Assembly (NCBI GenBank): GCA_027485645.1
Contig: JAIXQR010000002.1
Coordinates: 1-64,000, forward strand
Source: a bacterium
GTDB lineage: Bacteria > Armatimonadota > Fimbriimonadia > Fimbriimonadales > Fimbriimonadaceae
Length of the DNA stretch: 64,000 nt
Reading direction: 5' to 3'
The translations under genes and the position numbers were made by a program. Below are positions 36,476 to 45,898 of the stretch, in pieces. The number at the start of each line of letters is the position of its first letter. The stretch's first letter is position 1. The notes below the pieces were generated by a model. The model was not told the DNA's origin and did no database searches. It was given only the letters and a program-made list of their open reading frames with translations.

Positions 36476-36990
36476 TGAGGACGTCCGAAATTAGGCCGAG
36501 GAACTCTTCTTCATTCCATCTCATCCGAAAAGGAACGTGGGATGTGGTCGTAACTTCCCAAACACCTGCAACTGGTCCGACCAGGAATACCTGTCGAAGA
36601 TATGGGATTCCGTAGAGCCGAACGATTGTAGGAGTCTTGTTGGCCGTAAATTCGGCTGGCTCGAAGAGCACTTCTGTGGTCGCCGAAACCGCTCGCGCAC
36701 AAATCTCTCCGGCGAGGATTGGGCCTTCAGAGCGGACGAACTCCAGCCCTCCACGTTCAAGCCAAGGCTGTATCGTATCAAGTAACTCCTCGATCGATTT
36801 TTCCCACATATCCAAAGTATACGGGCGAAACCTTGCGAAACCGTTGAAAATGGCTGGGAAGTGTCTGGTACTATATGCGCTTGGGCCTAGCGCGTCTGGT
36901 AGCCCGTTGATTCTAATGTCCTCTTTGGGGGCGATGTAATGAGCGGAAACTGGACCTTGGCCGAAGAACCCAGAGGCTAACACTTCACAG

Positions 36991-37272
36991 ATGCCGTTGA
37001 ATCCAGAATTGAAATCGAGCACGATCGCGAATTACGCGACGAAAGAAGGCGACACCGGTTCCACCGAGGTCCAGATTGCGGTCATGCAGGCCCGTATCGC
37101 ACAGATCACGGACCACTTGCGAACGCACAAGAAGGACAACCACGGTCGACGCGGTCTGCTTCTTCTCGTTGGTAAGCGACGACGACTCGAAGCTTATCTG
37201 CGAAACAAGGACGTCGTTAAGTACCGAGAACTCATCAAGAAGCTCGGAATCCGCGAAGTCAAGCCGCGATAA
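36991..37272 (+). CDS. rpsO: 30S ribosomal protein S15
   Basis: The 93-residue protein contains [40 protein letters not shown] and [18 protein letters not shown], the complete S15 signature. It binds 16S rRNA and usually represses its own mRNA. It is followed by a terminator and then pnp, the common bacterial rpsO-pnp order. The 180-bp upstream region has a weak TGGTACTAT extended -10 near 36867. Confidence 0.97.
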   Translation: MPLNPELKSSTIANYATKEGDTGSTEVQIAVMQARIAQITDHLRTHKKDNHGRRGLLLLVGKRRRLEAYLRNKDVVKYRELIKKLGIREVKPR

Positions 37273-37292
37273 GTTCAGCCAAATAAAATTTC

Positions 37293-37338
37293 GAAAGGGC
37301 TTGTTCAGTGCACTCTTAAGCGCTGAACAAGCCCTTTC
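37293..37338 (+). terminator. Terminator between rpsO and pnp
   Basis: A perfect 16-bp stem (37293-37308 with 37323-37338) with a 14-nt loop follows rpsO by 20 nt and is trailed by TCTCTGT. It should end most rpsO transcripts, leaving pnp to its own promoter at 37426. Confidence 0.85.
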
Positions 37339-37425
37339 TCTGTATCAGCGAGCCTGTTTTGTTTGCAAGGTTCCCTCCAGTGGATGCTCTTGACTTGCGA
37401 TTAGGCCGGGATCGAGGGATTCGTC

Positions 37426-37560
37426 TGCTATACTGCCGGTACGTGGCTCCCCGGACCGTTGTCCGTTGACTGCTCGGTTCTGCGGAACCCGGCATTGAGC
37501 GGTCAGCACCGATGGGTTGCGAACTGCGACGCGGATTTGTGCGGCGCAAGAGACCGAAAA
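37426..37560 (+). promoter_or_regulatory. pnp promoter and structured leader
   Basis: TGCTATACT at 37426-37434 is an extended -10. The leader of roughly 120 nt contains a CGGAC/GTCCG hairpin and a larger arm in which TGACTGCTC (from 37467) pairs with GAGCGGTCA (to about 37506), enclosing a GGTTC/GGAACC stem. Such structure recalls the RNase III-processed, autoregulated pnp leader of enterobacteria. The stems are seen; the regulation is inferred. Confidence 0.5.
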
Positions 37561-39792
37561 ATGATTCACAACCACGAATTTGAGGTGGGCGGAAAGTCGC
37601 TCTCCCTCGAGACGGGTCGCGTTGCTAAGCAAGCAGGCGGCTCCATTCTCCTCGGCATGGGCGAAACCGTCGTCCTGGGCGTCGCAACGATGTCCGAAAA
37701 CCCCCGCGATCTCGACTTCCTGCCGCTTGTTTGCGACTACGAAGAGCGAAAGTACTCCGTCGGAAAGATCCCCGGCGGCTTCATGAAGCGAGGCGGACGA
37801 CCTTCGGAAAAGGCCGTTTTGGTCAGCCGACTCATCGACCGACCACTTCGACCTCTCTTCCCGAAGGGCCTGCGAAACGACGTTCAAGTCATCGCTATGC
37901 CGTTTTCGGTAGACCAAGAGAATCCACCCGACGTTCTCGCTATCACCGCTGCTGGCGCTGCCCTTGCGGTTAGCGACATTCCATTCAAGTACCCAGTCGC
38001 TGGCGTTCGAGTTGGTCGAGTAAACGGAGAACTGATTCTCTTCCCAAGCCAGGCCGAAATCCAGGCTGGCGATCTTGACCTCGTTGTTGCTGGTCACGAA
38101 GGCGCGATCTCGATGGTCGAAGCCGGCGCGACCGAGGTGACCGAAGAAGACATGATCGTTGCGCTCAAGTTTGCGCACGACGCCATCAAGGTCATCTGCG
38201 CCGAAATCGCGGCATTCGCCAAGACGGCTGGAAAGCCGAAGCGCGACGTCAACCTTCACACGATCGACGAAGGTCTCAAGAAGGCCATCGACAAGAAGTT
38301 TGGCAAAGACATCCAGAAGGCCCTCTTGGGATCGAAGGACAAGGCCATGCGAGAGAGCGCTCTTGATGAAATCATCAAGGACATCGTCGCAAAGCTGAAG
38401 CCCGAGTACGAAAACGAGCCAGATCTCCAGAAGCAGCTCTTCGAAGCCGCGGATGGCGTAGTTAAGGGAGTCGTTCGTGAGCTGATCATCAAGAAGGACA
38501 GCCGACCAGACGGACGAAAGTTGGACGAAATCCGACCACTCGAAGCCGTTGCTGGCATCCTTCCACGAGTTCACGGTTCGGGACTGTTCACCCGCGGCCA
38601 GACGCAGGTCATGACGATCTGTACGCTCGGCTTGCCAGGCGATGCCCAGACGATGGACGGACTTGAGGACGAAGGTCCGAAGCGCTACATGCACTTCTAC
38701 AACTTCCCGGCTTACTCGGTTGGAGAAGTCCGACCGATGCGTGGACCAGGCCGACGAGAAATCGGACACGGTGCGTTGGCAGAACGAGCCCTTCGCTCGG
38801 TTGTTCCAATCGAAGACCCAGAGTTTCCGTACACCCTTCTGCTGATCTCGGAAGTTCTCGAATCGAACGGTTCGACTTCGATGGCATCGGTTTGCGGATC
38901 GACCCTCGCCCTTATGGATGCGGGAATCCAGATCAAGGCACCGGTTGCTGGTATTGCCATGGGCTTGATGTCCGACGGCAAGGTCTTTAAGGTTCTGACC
39001 GACATTCAGGGCATGGAAGACTTCTGTGGCGATATGGACTTCAAGGTCGCCGGAACTCGAGACGGAATCACCGCCCTTCAGCTCGACACGAAGCTGGATG
39101 GTATTCCTGACGAGGTTCTCGCGCAGGCTCTGAAGCAGGCTAAGGATGCTCGATTCGAGATCCTTGACGTGATCGAAGCCGAAATCTCGGCTCCTCGAGC
39201 AACCGTCGGCGACACCGCTCCTCAGGTCACCACGATCCAGATCAGCACCGAGAAGATCGGCGCACTGATCGGACCTGGCGGCGCGACGATCAAGAAGATC
39301 GTTGCAACCTCGGGTGCTAGCGTCGATGTCCAGCAGGACGGACGAGTTCTCGTTGGCGGAAGCGGCGGAACCCAGGTTCGCGACGCGATTGCAATGATCC
39401 GAGCCCTCACCGACGAGATTGCCGTCGGAACCGAATTCCGAGGAACCGTCACCCGAATCATCGGGCGCGGCGTCTTCATCGAGTTCATCCCTGGCAAGGA
39501 AGGCATGGTGCCGAAGGAACACTTGACCACCAAGCAGATCAGCCGAATCGAAGATGTGGTCAACATCGGCGACGAGCTGAACGTCAAGGTTCACGAAGTG
39601 GACGGCATGGGCCGAACCAACTTCACGGCCCTCGGTTTGGCACAGACGCTGCCTACGTTGGATGACAACGAGGATGCAGATCCGAACGCCGTTCAGAAGC
39701 CGCAAGGCGGAGATCGAGACCGACGCGGTGGCGGCGGTGGAGATCGACGTGGCGGCGGCGGTGGCGGAGATCGCTTCCGCGGTCGACGCTGA
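37561..39792 (+). CDS. pnp: Polynucleotide phosphorylase
   Basis: From the ATG at 37561 the 743-residue protein has two RNase PH cores (LETGRVAKQAGGSILLGMGE, then LFTRGQTQVMTICTLGLPGD and VVPIEDPEFPYTLLLISEVL), a KH domain (IGALIGPGGATIKKIVATSG) and an S1 domain (GTEFRGTVTRIIGRGVFIEF). It degrades RNA 3' to 5' with phosphate. The C-terminus is an RG/Gly-rich tail (DRRGGGGGDRRGGGGGGDRF), probably RNA-binding. An upstream extension of the open frame to 37459 lies in the leader and was not used. Confidence 0.97.
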   Translation: MIHNHEFEVGGKSLSLETGRVAKQAGGSILLGMGETVVLGVATMSENPRDLDFLPLVCDYEERKYSVGKIPGGFMKRGGRPSEKAVLVSRLIDRPLRPLFPKGLRNDVQVIAMPFSVDQENPPDVLAITAAGAALAVSDIPFKYPVAGVRVGRVNGELILFPSQAEIQAGDLDLVVAGHEGAISMVEAGATEVTEEDMIVALKFAHDAIKVICAEIAAFAKTAGKPKRDVNLHTIDEGLKKAIDKKFGKDIQKALLGSKDKAMRESALDEIIKDIVAKLKPEYENEPDLQKQLFEAADGVVKGVVRELIIKKDSRPDGRKLDEIRPLEAVAGILPRVHGSGLFTRGQTQVMTICTLGLPGDAQTMDGLEDEGPKRYMHFYNFPAYSVGEVRPMRGPGRREIGHGALAERALRSVVPIEDPEFPYTLLLISEVLESNGSTSMASVCGSTLALMDAGIQIKAPVAGIAMGLMSDGKVFKVLTDIQGMEDFCGDMDFKVAGTRDGITALQLDTKLDGIPDEVLAQALKQAKDARFEILDVIEAEISAPRATVGDTAPQVTTIQISTEKIGALIGPGGATIKKIVATSGASVDVQQDGRVLVGGSGGTQVRDAIAMIRALTDEIAVGTEFRGTVTRIIGRGVFIEFIPGKEGMVPKEHLTTKQISRIEDVVNIGDELNVKVHEVDGMGRTNFTALGLAQTLPTLDDNEDADPNAVQKPQGGDRDRRGGGGGDRRGGGGGGDRFRGRR

Positions 39793-39810
39793 TCTTCGGC
39801 TGAAACTTCA

Positions 39811-39846
39811 AGGCGGCTGGCTCCTTTTTTGGAGCCAGCCGCCTTT
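39811..39846 (+). terminator. Rho-independent terminator after pnp
   Basis: A perfect 13-bp GC-rich stem (39812-39824 with 39831-39843) has a T6 loop and is followed by TTTCTTT. It separates pnp from the nuo operon. Confidence 0.93.
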
Positions 39847-39903
39847 CTTTATGTCGGTTCCCCCAACCAAAGGACCTACGCTCAGGTACATTCGATTCGG
39901 CCT

Positions 39904-41244
39904 ATGGCAGAGTGGTACGACAACCTCCATCCCGTTTGGCAAGCGCTGATTCGCGTCTTGCTTTTTGTTGGACCCCTGCTCACGATGGTTCCAGCACTTA
40001 TTTGGTTTGAGCGCCGAGTTTTGGGTTGGTTCCAAGACCGAATTGGACCAAACCGAGTCGGCAACATCACTTTCCAAAAGAAGGACAAGTGGGTTCCCGA
40101 GTTCCTACGCGGAAAGAAGATTCGGCTCTTCGGACTGATCCAGCCAATTGCTGACGGCATCAAGCTGTTCTTAAAAGAGGACATCACGCCGAGCTCGGTC
40201 GACAAGGTCATCTACTTCATTGCTCCTGCGTTGGCGCTTTTCCCGGCCTTCGCTCTTGGTGCAACTCTGCCTTGGGGACCTTTCAAGGGGCTGACACCTG
40301 TTGCCGACGTCAACATCGGCGTGCTGTGGATCATGGCGATCAGCTCGCTTGGTGTCTACGGCGTCGTGCTCAGCGGTTACGCCTCAAACAACAAGTACTC
40401 GCTACTCGGCGGTCTTCGATCATCCGCTCAGCTCATCAGCTACGAGCTTGGCATGGGTGTTTCGCTCGCTTGCATCGCGCTTTCGACCGGGTCGCTGAAG
40501 CTCACGGATATGGTGACCGCGCAGGAAGGCCCGCTTTGGGGAGTTGTTCCTTACCTTTCGAACTGGAACATCCTCACGCCACACGGCGCGATTGCCGCCG
40601 TCGTGTTTGCGATTTGTATGGTCGCGGAGACGAACCGAGCACCGTTCGACTTGCCAGAAGCAGAGAACGAATTGGTTGCGGGCTACCACACCGAGTACAG
40701 CTCGATGAAGTTCGCCGTGTTCTTCATGGGCGAATACGCGGCGATGGCGGTTTACGGCGGAATCTTTGCCACCGTCTTCCTGGGTGGCTGGCACATGCCG
40801 ATTCCGGTTCGATGGGACTACGTTGCAGAAGCCCAGCCGATGCTCGCGGGCTTGATGGGCTACTTCCAGTGGGCCGATTTCTGGATGGCTCCGATGTGGT
40901 TCCTGCTCAAAGTCTGGATCATCATTTTCGGATTTGTTTGGCTCCGAGCCACGATGCCTCGTTTGCGATATGACCAGCTCATGTCACTCGGATGGAAGAC
41001 GTTGTTGCCGATCGCAACGGTCAATCTGATCGTCGTGGCGACTTGGCTTCTGCTTCAGGAAGTCGCCGGACCCGGACCAGCACTGGCGCTTTCGGTTTGC
41101 ACCTTCATCGCCCTCTGGGTGATCTTCCGCGCGGTTACCCGGCTTGAGCCCAATAAGGAGACCTTCTTGCCAAACCGCGAGATCACAATGGTTGAAGTAA
41201 TGCCAGCTGAGAAGCCTGAGGCTCCGGAGGCGTCCGTTGCTTAA
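39904..41244 (+). CDS. nuoH: NADH-quinone oxidoreductase subunit H
   Basis: The 446-residue membrane protein has WFERRVLGWFQDRIGPNRVG, LIQPIADGIKLFLKED and AETNRAPFDLPEAENELVAG, the quinone-site motifs of NuoH, with about eight or nine helices. It joins the membrane arm of complex I to the peripheral arm. The ATG at 39904 fits the family; the open frame upstream to 39829 crosses the pnp terminator. A charged tail (PNKETFLPNREITMVEVMPA) extends the C-terminus. First gene of nuoHJKLMN. Confidence 0.96.
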   Translation: MAEWYDNLHPVWQALIRVLLFVGPLLTMVPALIWFERRVLGWFQDRIGPNRVGNITFQKKDKWVPEFLRGKKIRLFGLIQPIADGIKLFLKEDITPSSVDKVIYFIAPALALFPAFALGATLPWGPFKGLTPVADVNIGVLWIMAISSLGVYGVVLSGYASNNKYSLLGGLRSSAQLISYELGMGVSLACIALSTGSLKLTDMVTAQEGPLWGVVPYLSNWNILTPHGAIAAVVFAICMVAETNRAPFDLPEAENELVAGYHTEYSSMKFAVFFMGEYAAMAVYGGIFATVFLGGWHMPIPVRWDYVAEAQPMLAGLMGYFQWADFWMAPMWFLLKVWIIIFGFVWLRATMPRLRYDQLMSLGWKTLLPIATVNLIVVATWLLLQEVAGPGPALALSVCTFIALWVIFRAVTRLEPNKETFLPNREITMVEVMPAEKPEAPEASVA

Positions 41245-41788
41245 TCTTTTTGCTACCGTGGCACCGAAGATGTCGGGGTTTGCCATTACCGGCGAACTTC
41301 TATTCTTTGCGGCCCTTGCCGGGCTGGCCATGCTCTCTGCCGTTGGGGTTGTTGCCTTCAACAACGCCGTTCGTAGTGCTCTCTGCCTGGTTCTGAACTT
41401 CTTCGTTTTGGCTGCGATTTATTTCACGCTGAACGCGGAGATGATGGGCATTACCCAGGTCGTGGTTTACACCGGCGCCATCATGGTCTTGTTCCTGTTC
41501 GTGATCATGCTGCTCAACATCGGAGCACCACAGCTTCTTTCGGACAAGAAAGACCCGAAGACAGCGGTTGGCATGACGCTTGGCATGGTGATGTTCACGC
41601 TTGTCGCGCTACAGGTTCTGCCTGGGTTGATGTCGAAGACGCAACCGGGCGCTCCGAACGATTACGGCTCTCCGGTCAATGTTGGCCGCGCACTTTTCAC
41701 TGGGTTCATTATTCCGTTCGAAGCTGTCAGCATCCTGCTGCTCATCGGCATCGTTGGTTCGATTTTGCTGGCGAAGCGCCGCTTTTAG
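41237..41788 (+). CDS. nuoJ: NADH-quinone oxidoreductase subunit J
   Basis: The 183-residue protein has five hydrophobic helices and the NuoJ signature NAEMMGITQVVVYTGAIMVL followed by FLFVIMLLN. The start is a TTG at 41237 with GGAGG 6 nt upstream, overlapping nuoH by 8 nt; an ATG at 41270 has no good ribosome binding site. It is part of the complex I membrane arm. nuoI, normally between H and J, is missing here. Confidence 0.95.
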   Translation: MLNLFATVAPKMSGFAITGELLFFAALAGLAMLSAVGVVAFNNAVRSALCLVLNFFVLAAIYFTLNAEMMGITQVVVYTGAIMVLFLFVIMLLNIGAPQLLSDKKDPKTAVGMTLGMVMFTLVALQVLPGLMSKTQPGAPNDYGSPVNVGRALFTGFIIPFEAVSILLLIGIVGSILLAKRRF

Positions 41789-41840
41789 GAGATTTGTTGA
41801 TTCTTATGCGACACACAACATTGGTTGAAGGCGGCAAGAA

Positions 41841-42191
41841 ATGAGCGGAGTTCCACTCGCCGCCTATCTGGTGCTAGGTTTGTTCATGTTCATGACCGGG
41901 GTTGTCGGCGTCGTTATTCGCCGAAGTCCAATCGTGATCTTTATGTGCATCGAATTGATGCTCAACGCGGTCAACCTGACTTTCCTCGCCTTTGCTCGCT
42001 ACCAGTTTTCGCCAATGGTTGCCGGGAACAGCTTTAGGGAAGGCCAGAGCGCGATGGCCGGCCAGATGATGGTGATTTTTGTAATGGCGGTTGCAGCGGC
42101 GGAAGTTGCGGTCGGACTCGGAATTATCATGGCGATCTTCCGACTACGTGAAAACATCGACATCGATGAGATGAACTTGCTGAAGGGCTAA
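41841..42191 (+). CDS. nuoK: NADH-quinone oxidoreductase subunit K
   Basis: The 116-residue protein has three helices with the conserved Glu in [20 protein letters not shown] and in [14 protein letters not shown]. NuoK is an Mrp-like small antiporter subunit in proton translocation. It is a little longer than the usual 100 residues because of an insert ([20 protein letters not shown]). It abuts nuoL directly. The 52-nt gap after nuoJ holds nothing evident. Confidence 0.95.
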   Translation: MSGVPLAAYLVLGLFMFMTGVVGVVIRRSPIVIFMCIELMLNAVNLTFLAFARYQFSPMVAGNSFREGQSAMAGQMMVIFVMAVAAAEVAVGLGIIMAIFRLRENIDIDEMNLLKG

Positions 42192-44219
42192 ATGGATAAC
42201 AACGCAGTCTGGCTCATCATATTGCTGCCAATCCTTGGGTTTTTGATTCAAGGATTGGCTGGCCCTTCGCTTCAGCGCAAGATCGGAAAGAAGGCGCTTG
42301 GCGTTTTGGCCGTCCTTCCGATTGCTGCTTCCTTTGTGCTCGGACTGATGCTGACGCAGGGACTCGCGAGTCAGGAGCATGCCGAAGCCGTGATCGTTTC
42401 CGGCGGCAGTTGGATCAACATCATGGGACTCAACATCCCGTTCGAATGGGTTGTCGATCCGCTGTCCATGACGATGGTGCTGATCATCACCGGAGTTGGC
42501 GCGCTGATTCACCTTTACTCGACCGCATACATGGCCGAGGAAAAGGATTTCTCACGATTCTTCGCTTACCTAAATCTGTTCGTAGCCGCGATGCTGGTAC
42601 TGGTGCTCGGCAACAACCTGCCTCTCCTGTTCATTGGCTGGGAAGGCGTCGGACTTTGCTCGTACCTGCTCATCGGATTTTGGTACACCGACACGGCGAA
42701 CACGAAGGCGGCCAATAAGGCGTTCATCGTTAATCGAGTTGGCGACTGGTCCTTGATGTTGGGCCTGTTCCTGATCGTCGTCGTGATTAGCGGAGCAAAC
42801 ATCCCCGTCGAAGACAACCGGTACCTCAGCTACGACGCGATGCTTCCGGCGTTGACGACGGCGCTGAAGGCAAATCCGGCGATGGCGACAGCAATCGCCC
42901 TGTTGCTCTTCGGCGGCGCGGCTGGTAAGTCGGCGCAGTTCCCGCTTTACGTTTGGCTTCCTGACGCGATGGCCGGCCCGACTCCAGTTTCGGCTCTCAT
43001 CCACGCGGCTACGATGGTCACTTCCGGGGTCGTTCTCCTGAACCGGATGAACATCGTGTTCCAGCTTTCGCCAACCGCGAGTGCGGTTGTTTGCGCCGTT
43101 GGAGCGTTTACGGCTTTGTTCGCGGCGATCATCGCCTTCGGACAAACCGACATCAAGAAAGTTCTGGCTTACTCGACGGTGTCGCAGCTCGGCTTCATGT
43201 TCATTGCCTGCGGTGCCGGTGCTTACTGGGCTGGCATGTTCCACGTTACGACACACGCATTCTTTAAGGCGCTGTTGTTCCTTGGCGCGGGTGCGGTCAT
43301 CCATGCAATGTCGCACGAGCAAGATATGCGGCACTACGGCAAGCTCGCAAAGTATCTGCCGATCACTTTTGGCACGATGATGGTGGGCACGCTCGCCATC
43401 GCTGGCGTTCCGGGACTCTCGGGCTTCTACAGTAAGGAAGCCATCCTGGGTTCTGCGATCGCAAACTCGCACGCAGGCCAGCTGAGTGCAATCTCTGGCT
43501 GGGTTGGGCTTGGCGTCGCGGCGCTTACCGCAATGTACATGGGACGACTTGCCATGCTGACGTTCTTCGGCAAAGAAGAACGATGGCGCAAGCTTCCGGT
43601 TGCCGAGCATCACGACCATGAAGAAGGGCATGACGACGATCACGGCCACGCACTGACCGGAGACCATAAGCCGAAAGAAGTTCCGGTCTCGATGTGGCTT
43701 CCGCTCGTCGTGCTGGCGGTCCTCAGCGGCGGAGCAGGTCTTGTCCTCAACGAAGGCAAGCGATTTGAGCACTGGCTCTATCCATCTGGACTTTCGCAGC
43801 TTGGCGAACTGAAGCACGAGGTAGCGAATCTCGAAATTTACAGCTACATCGCCGCTGGTCTTGGACTAATTGCCGGAGTTCTGGTCTACATCGGCGGACT
43901 TCCGGCGAAGGAAGGACTCGACGAAACCAAGTGGGCTCGATGGCGTCGCGCGGCCGCGAATCAGTTTGGCTTTGATGCCCTCATGACGAATTTGTTTGCG
44001 GAAGGCGGACGAGATGTTGCGATCGGTACCAGCTCATTCCTCGAAGATCAGGTGATCGACGGTGCGGTGGAAGGCTCGGCATCTGGAACCCGTAACTTCG
44101 GCGGCTGGCTCCAGCAAATTCAGACCGGTGCGGTGCGACTCTATGCAATGTTGATGTTGCTTGGCGGGGTCGGCTTTGTCGGCTACTTCCTCTTCATCGT
44201 TAACCGAGGTGGAAAATGA
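42192..44219 (+). CDS. nuoL: NADH-quinone oxidoreductase subunit L
   Basis: The 675-residue antiporter-like subunit has WEGVGLCSYLLIGFWYTDTA, LLLFGGAAGKSAQFPLYVWL, DAMAGPTPVSALIHAATMVT and GQTDIKKVLAYSTVSQLGFM. It forms the distal proton channel of complex I with the long lateral helix. A His/Asp-rich loop (HHDHEEGHDDDHGHALTGDH, about residue 475) sits between helices and could bind metal. It overlaps nuoM by 4 nt. Confidence 0.97.
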   Translation: MDNNAVWLIILLPILGFLIQGLAGPSLQRKIGKKALGVLAVLPIAASFVLGLMLTQGLASQEHAEAVIVSGGSWINIMGLNIPFEWVVDPLSMTMVLIITGVGALIHLYSTAYMAEEKDFSRFFAYLNLFVAAMLVLVLGNNLPLLFIGWEGVGLCSYLLIGFWYTDTANTKAANKAFIVNRVGDWSLMLGLFLIVVVISGANIPVEDNRYLSYDAMLPALTTALKANPAMATAIALLLFGGAAGKSAQFPLYVWLPDAMAGPTPVSALIHAATMVTSGVVLLNRMNIVFQLSPTASAVVCAVGAFTALFAAIIAFGQTDIKKVLAYSTVSQLGFMFIACGAGAYWAGMFHVTTHAFFKALLFLGAGAVIHAMSHEQDMRHYGKLAKYLPITFGTMMVGTLAIAGVPGLSGFYSKEAILGSAIANSHAGQLSAISGWVGLGVAALTAMYMGRLAMLTFFGKEERWRKLPVAEHHDHEEGHDDDHGHALTGDHKPKEVPVSMWLPLVVLAVLSGGAGLVLNEGKRFEHWLYPSGLSQLGELKHEVANLEIYSYIAAGLGLIAGVLVYIGGLPAKEGLDETKWARWRRAAANQFGFDALMTNLFAEGGRDVAIGTSSFLEDQVIDGAVEGSASGTRNFGGWLQQIQTGAVRLYAMLMLLGGVGFVGYFLFIVNRGGK

Positions 44220-45898
44220 ACGTCCCTTTGAGCGCGCTTATCTGGTTCCCGGCGCTCGGCGCGCTGATCCTTCAGCTCCTCGGATTTGTCAACAAGGCTA
44301 AGGACATCAAGAGCATCGCGGTGCTTTTCACCACGGTAGCCCTTGGGCTTAACCTGGCGGTTTTGAGTAAATCGAATTCCGGCACCTACTTGTTCCAAGC
44401 GGTGGAGTCGGTTTCTTGGATCGAGAATCTGGGCATCCGGTACCTCGTCGGCTACGACGGAATTTCCTTCTGGCTGACCGTGCTCACCACATTGATGACG
44501 CTCATCATTGTGGTTGCAACTCCGGAAACCACAAAGAACCTTCGCGGATTCTTTGGACTGGTGCTGCTCCTTGAAACGGCCATGCTAGGGTCGTTCTGCG
44601 CGCTAGACCTTGTTCTCTTCTTCAGCTTCTTTGAACTCACCCTGATTCCGATGTTCTTCTTGGTCAGCCTTTGGGGCGGTCCAAACCGAAACAAGGCAGC
44701 GGCGAAGTTCGTGATTTACACCTTCGCCGGATCGATCTTCATGCTCGTGGGGATTGTGGCGTTGGCGCTTCAACATCAAAAGGTCACGGGTCAGCTGGAC
44801 TTCAGCATCATCAACATCCAGGCATCGGTTGCCAGTGGAAAGTTCTGGGCGAATGCGATCCAGGCGCAAACCTTCATCTTCTGGGCGCTTGCGCTCGGCT
44901 TCATGGTTAAGACTCCTGCCTTCCCGTTCCATTCTTGGATCGGCGATACGTACGCGGAGTCTCCAACTGCAGGACCGATCCTCTCGAGCGTCATGGTGAA
45001 GATGGGAAGTTACGGTTTCCTTCGGTTCTGCTTGCCGCTCTTCCCAGAGGCGGTTCAGTCGCAAGCACCGGTGTTCATGGCGATTGCGACGATCGGCATT
45101 CTTTACGGCGCTTTGGTTGCCATTGGGCAAACCGATATGCGGCGAATGATTGCTTACTCTTCGCTGTCGCACATGGGATTTGTGCTGCTCGGAATCTTCA
45201 GCCTTTCCTACAAGGGCATGATCGGTGGGTCATTCCAGCAATTCAGCCACGGTATCACGACTGGCCTTTTGGTCCTGCTTGTCGGTTACTTGGTTGAGAA
45301 GCACGGCACCGCCGACATGAATGCCTTCGGCGGATTGAAAGCCAAGATGCCACTCTTTGCGGGACTGTTCCTTTTGGGAATGCTCGGAAGCGTTGGCCTT
45401 CCTACCACAAACGGCTTCATCGGCGAGTTCCTGGCCCTCATGGGCGCCTACGAAACCGGGGCACGCGGGCTCTTCGGGCTTTCGCCCGGATTCGCGATTG
45501 CAAGCGGTCTCGGCGTTGTGCTTGGCGCGGTGTATCTGTTCGTGATGTTCCAAAAGGTCTTCTACGGTCCGGTCAAAGTTACGGAAGGACCAGACTGGCA
45601 GGACATCCCGGTCGGTAAAGCTCTCCCCGCTTTCGTGCTTGTCTTCTTCGTCTTCGTTGGTGGTCTGTACCCGAACCTGTTCTTCGGGCAGATGGAAGCC
45701 AGCACCCAGGCGACACGGTTGATGGCGATCAGCGAGGCGACAAAGCGACCGTCCTGGAAGGATAAGCCGGAAGAGGTAACGATTCGAGTTGCCCTTGAGG
45801 ATCCAATGCAGGGCCAGTACATCCGAACCGGCTCCGAAAGACTTATTTCATCTTCTCGACTCCACGGAAACGTAGACGAGAAACGGGAGATTCGATGA
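44216..45898 (+). CDS. nuoM: NADH-quinone oxidoreductase subunit M
   Basis: The 560-residue protein has FFSFFELTLIPMFFLVSLWG, FMVKTPAFPFHSWIGDTYAE, SPTAGPILSSVMVKMGSYGF and GQTDMRRMIAYSSLSHMGFV, the NuoM antiporter motifs with the conserved Glu and Lys residues. It is a proton-translocating subunit of complex I. The C-terminus has an extra hydrophilic tail (PTWKDKPEEVTIRV-like). It overlaps nuoL and nuoN by 4 nt each. Confidence 0.97.
   Translation: MNVPLSALIWFPALGALILQLLGFVNKAKDIKSIAVLFTTVALGLNLAVLSKSNSGTYLFQAVESVSWIENLGIRYLVGYDGISFWLTVLTTLMTLIIVVATPETTKNLRGFFGLVLLLETAMLGSFCALDLVLFFSFFELTLIPMFFLVSLWGGPNRNKAAAKFVIYTFAGSIFMLVGIVALALQHQKVTGQLDFSIINIQASVASGKFWANAIQAQTFIFWALALGFMVKTPAFPFHSWIGDTYAESPTAGPILSSVMVKMGSYGFLRFCLPLFPEAVQSQAPVFMAIATIGILYGALVAIGQTDMRRMIAYSSLSHMGFVLLGIFSLSYKGMIGGSFQQFSHGITTGLLVLLVGYLVEKHGTADMNAFGGLKAKMPLFAGLFLLGMLGSVGLPTTNGFIGEFLALMGAYETGARGLFGLSPGFAIASGLGVVLGAVYLFVMFQKVFYGPVKVTEGPDWQDIPVGKALPAFVLVFFVFVGGLYPNLFFGQMEASTQATRLMAISEATKRPSWKDKPEEVTIRVALEDPMQGQYIRTGSERLISSSRLHGNVDEKREIR

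Noticed and set aside
37345-39705. Very long open frame antisense to pnp (786 codons)
   Set aside because: It mirrors pnp exactly, has no recognisable domain and crosses the rpsO-pnp terminator; it is a codon-bias shadow.
42570-43817. Long open frame antisense to nuoL (415 codons)
   Set aside because: It is low-complexity Arg/Asp/His-rich sequence complementary to a conserved membrane gene; no independent signal.
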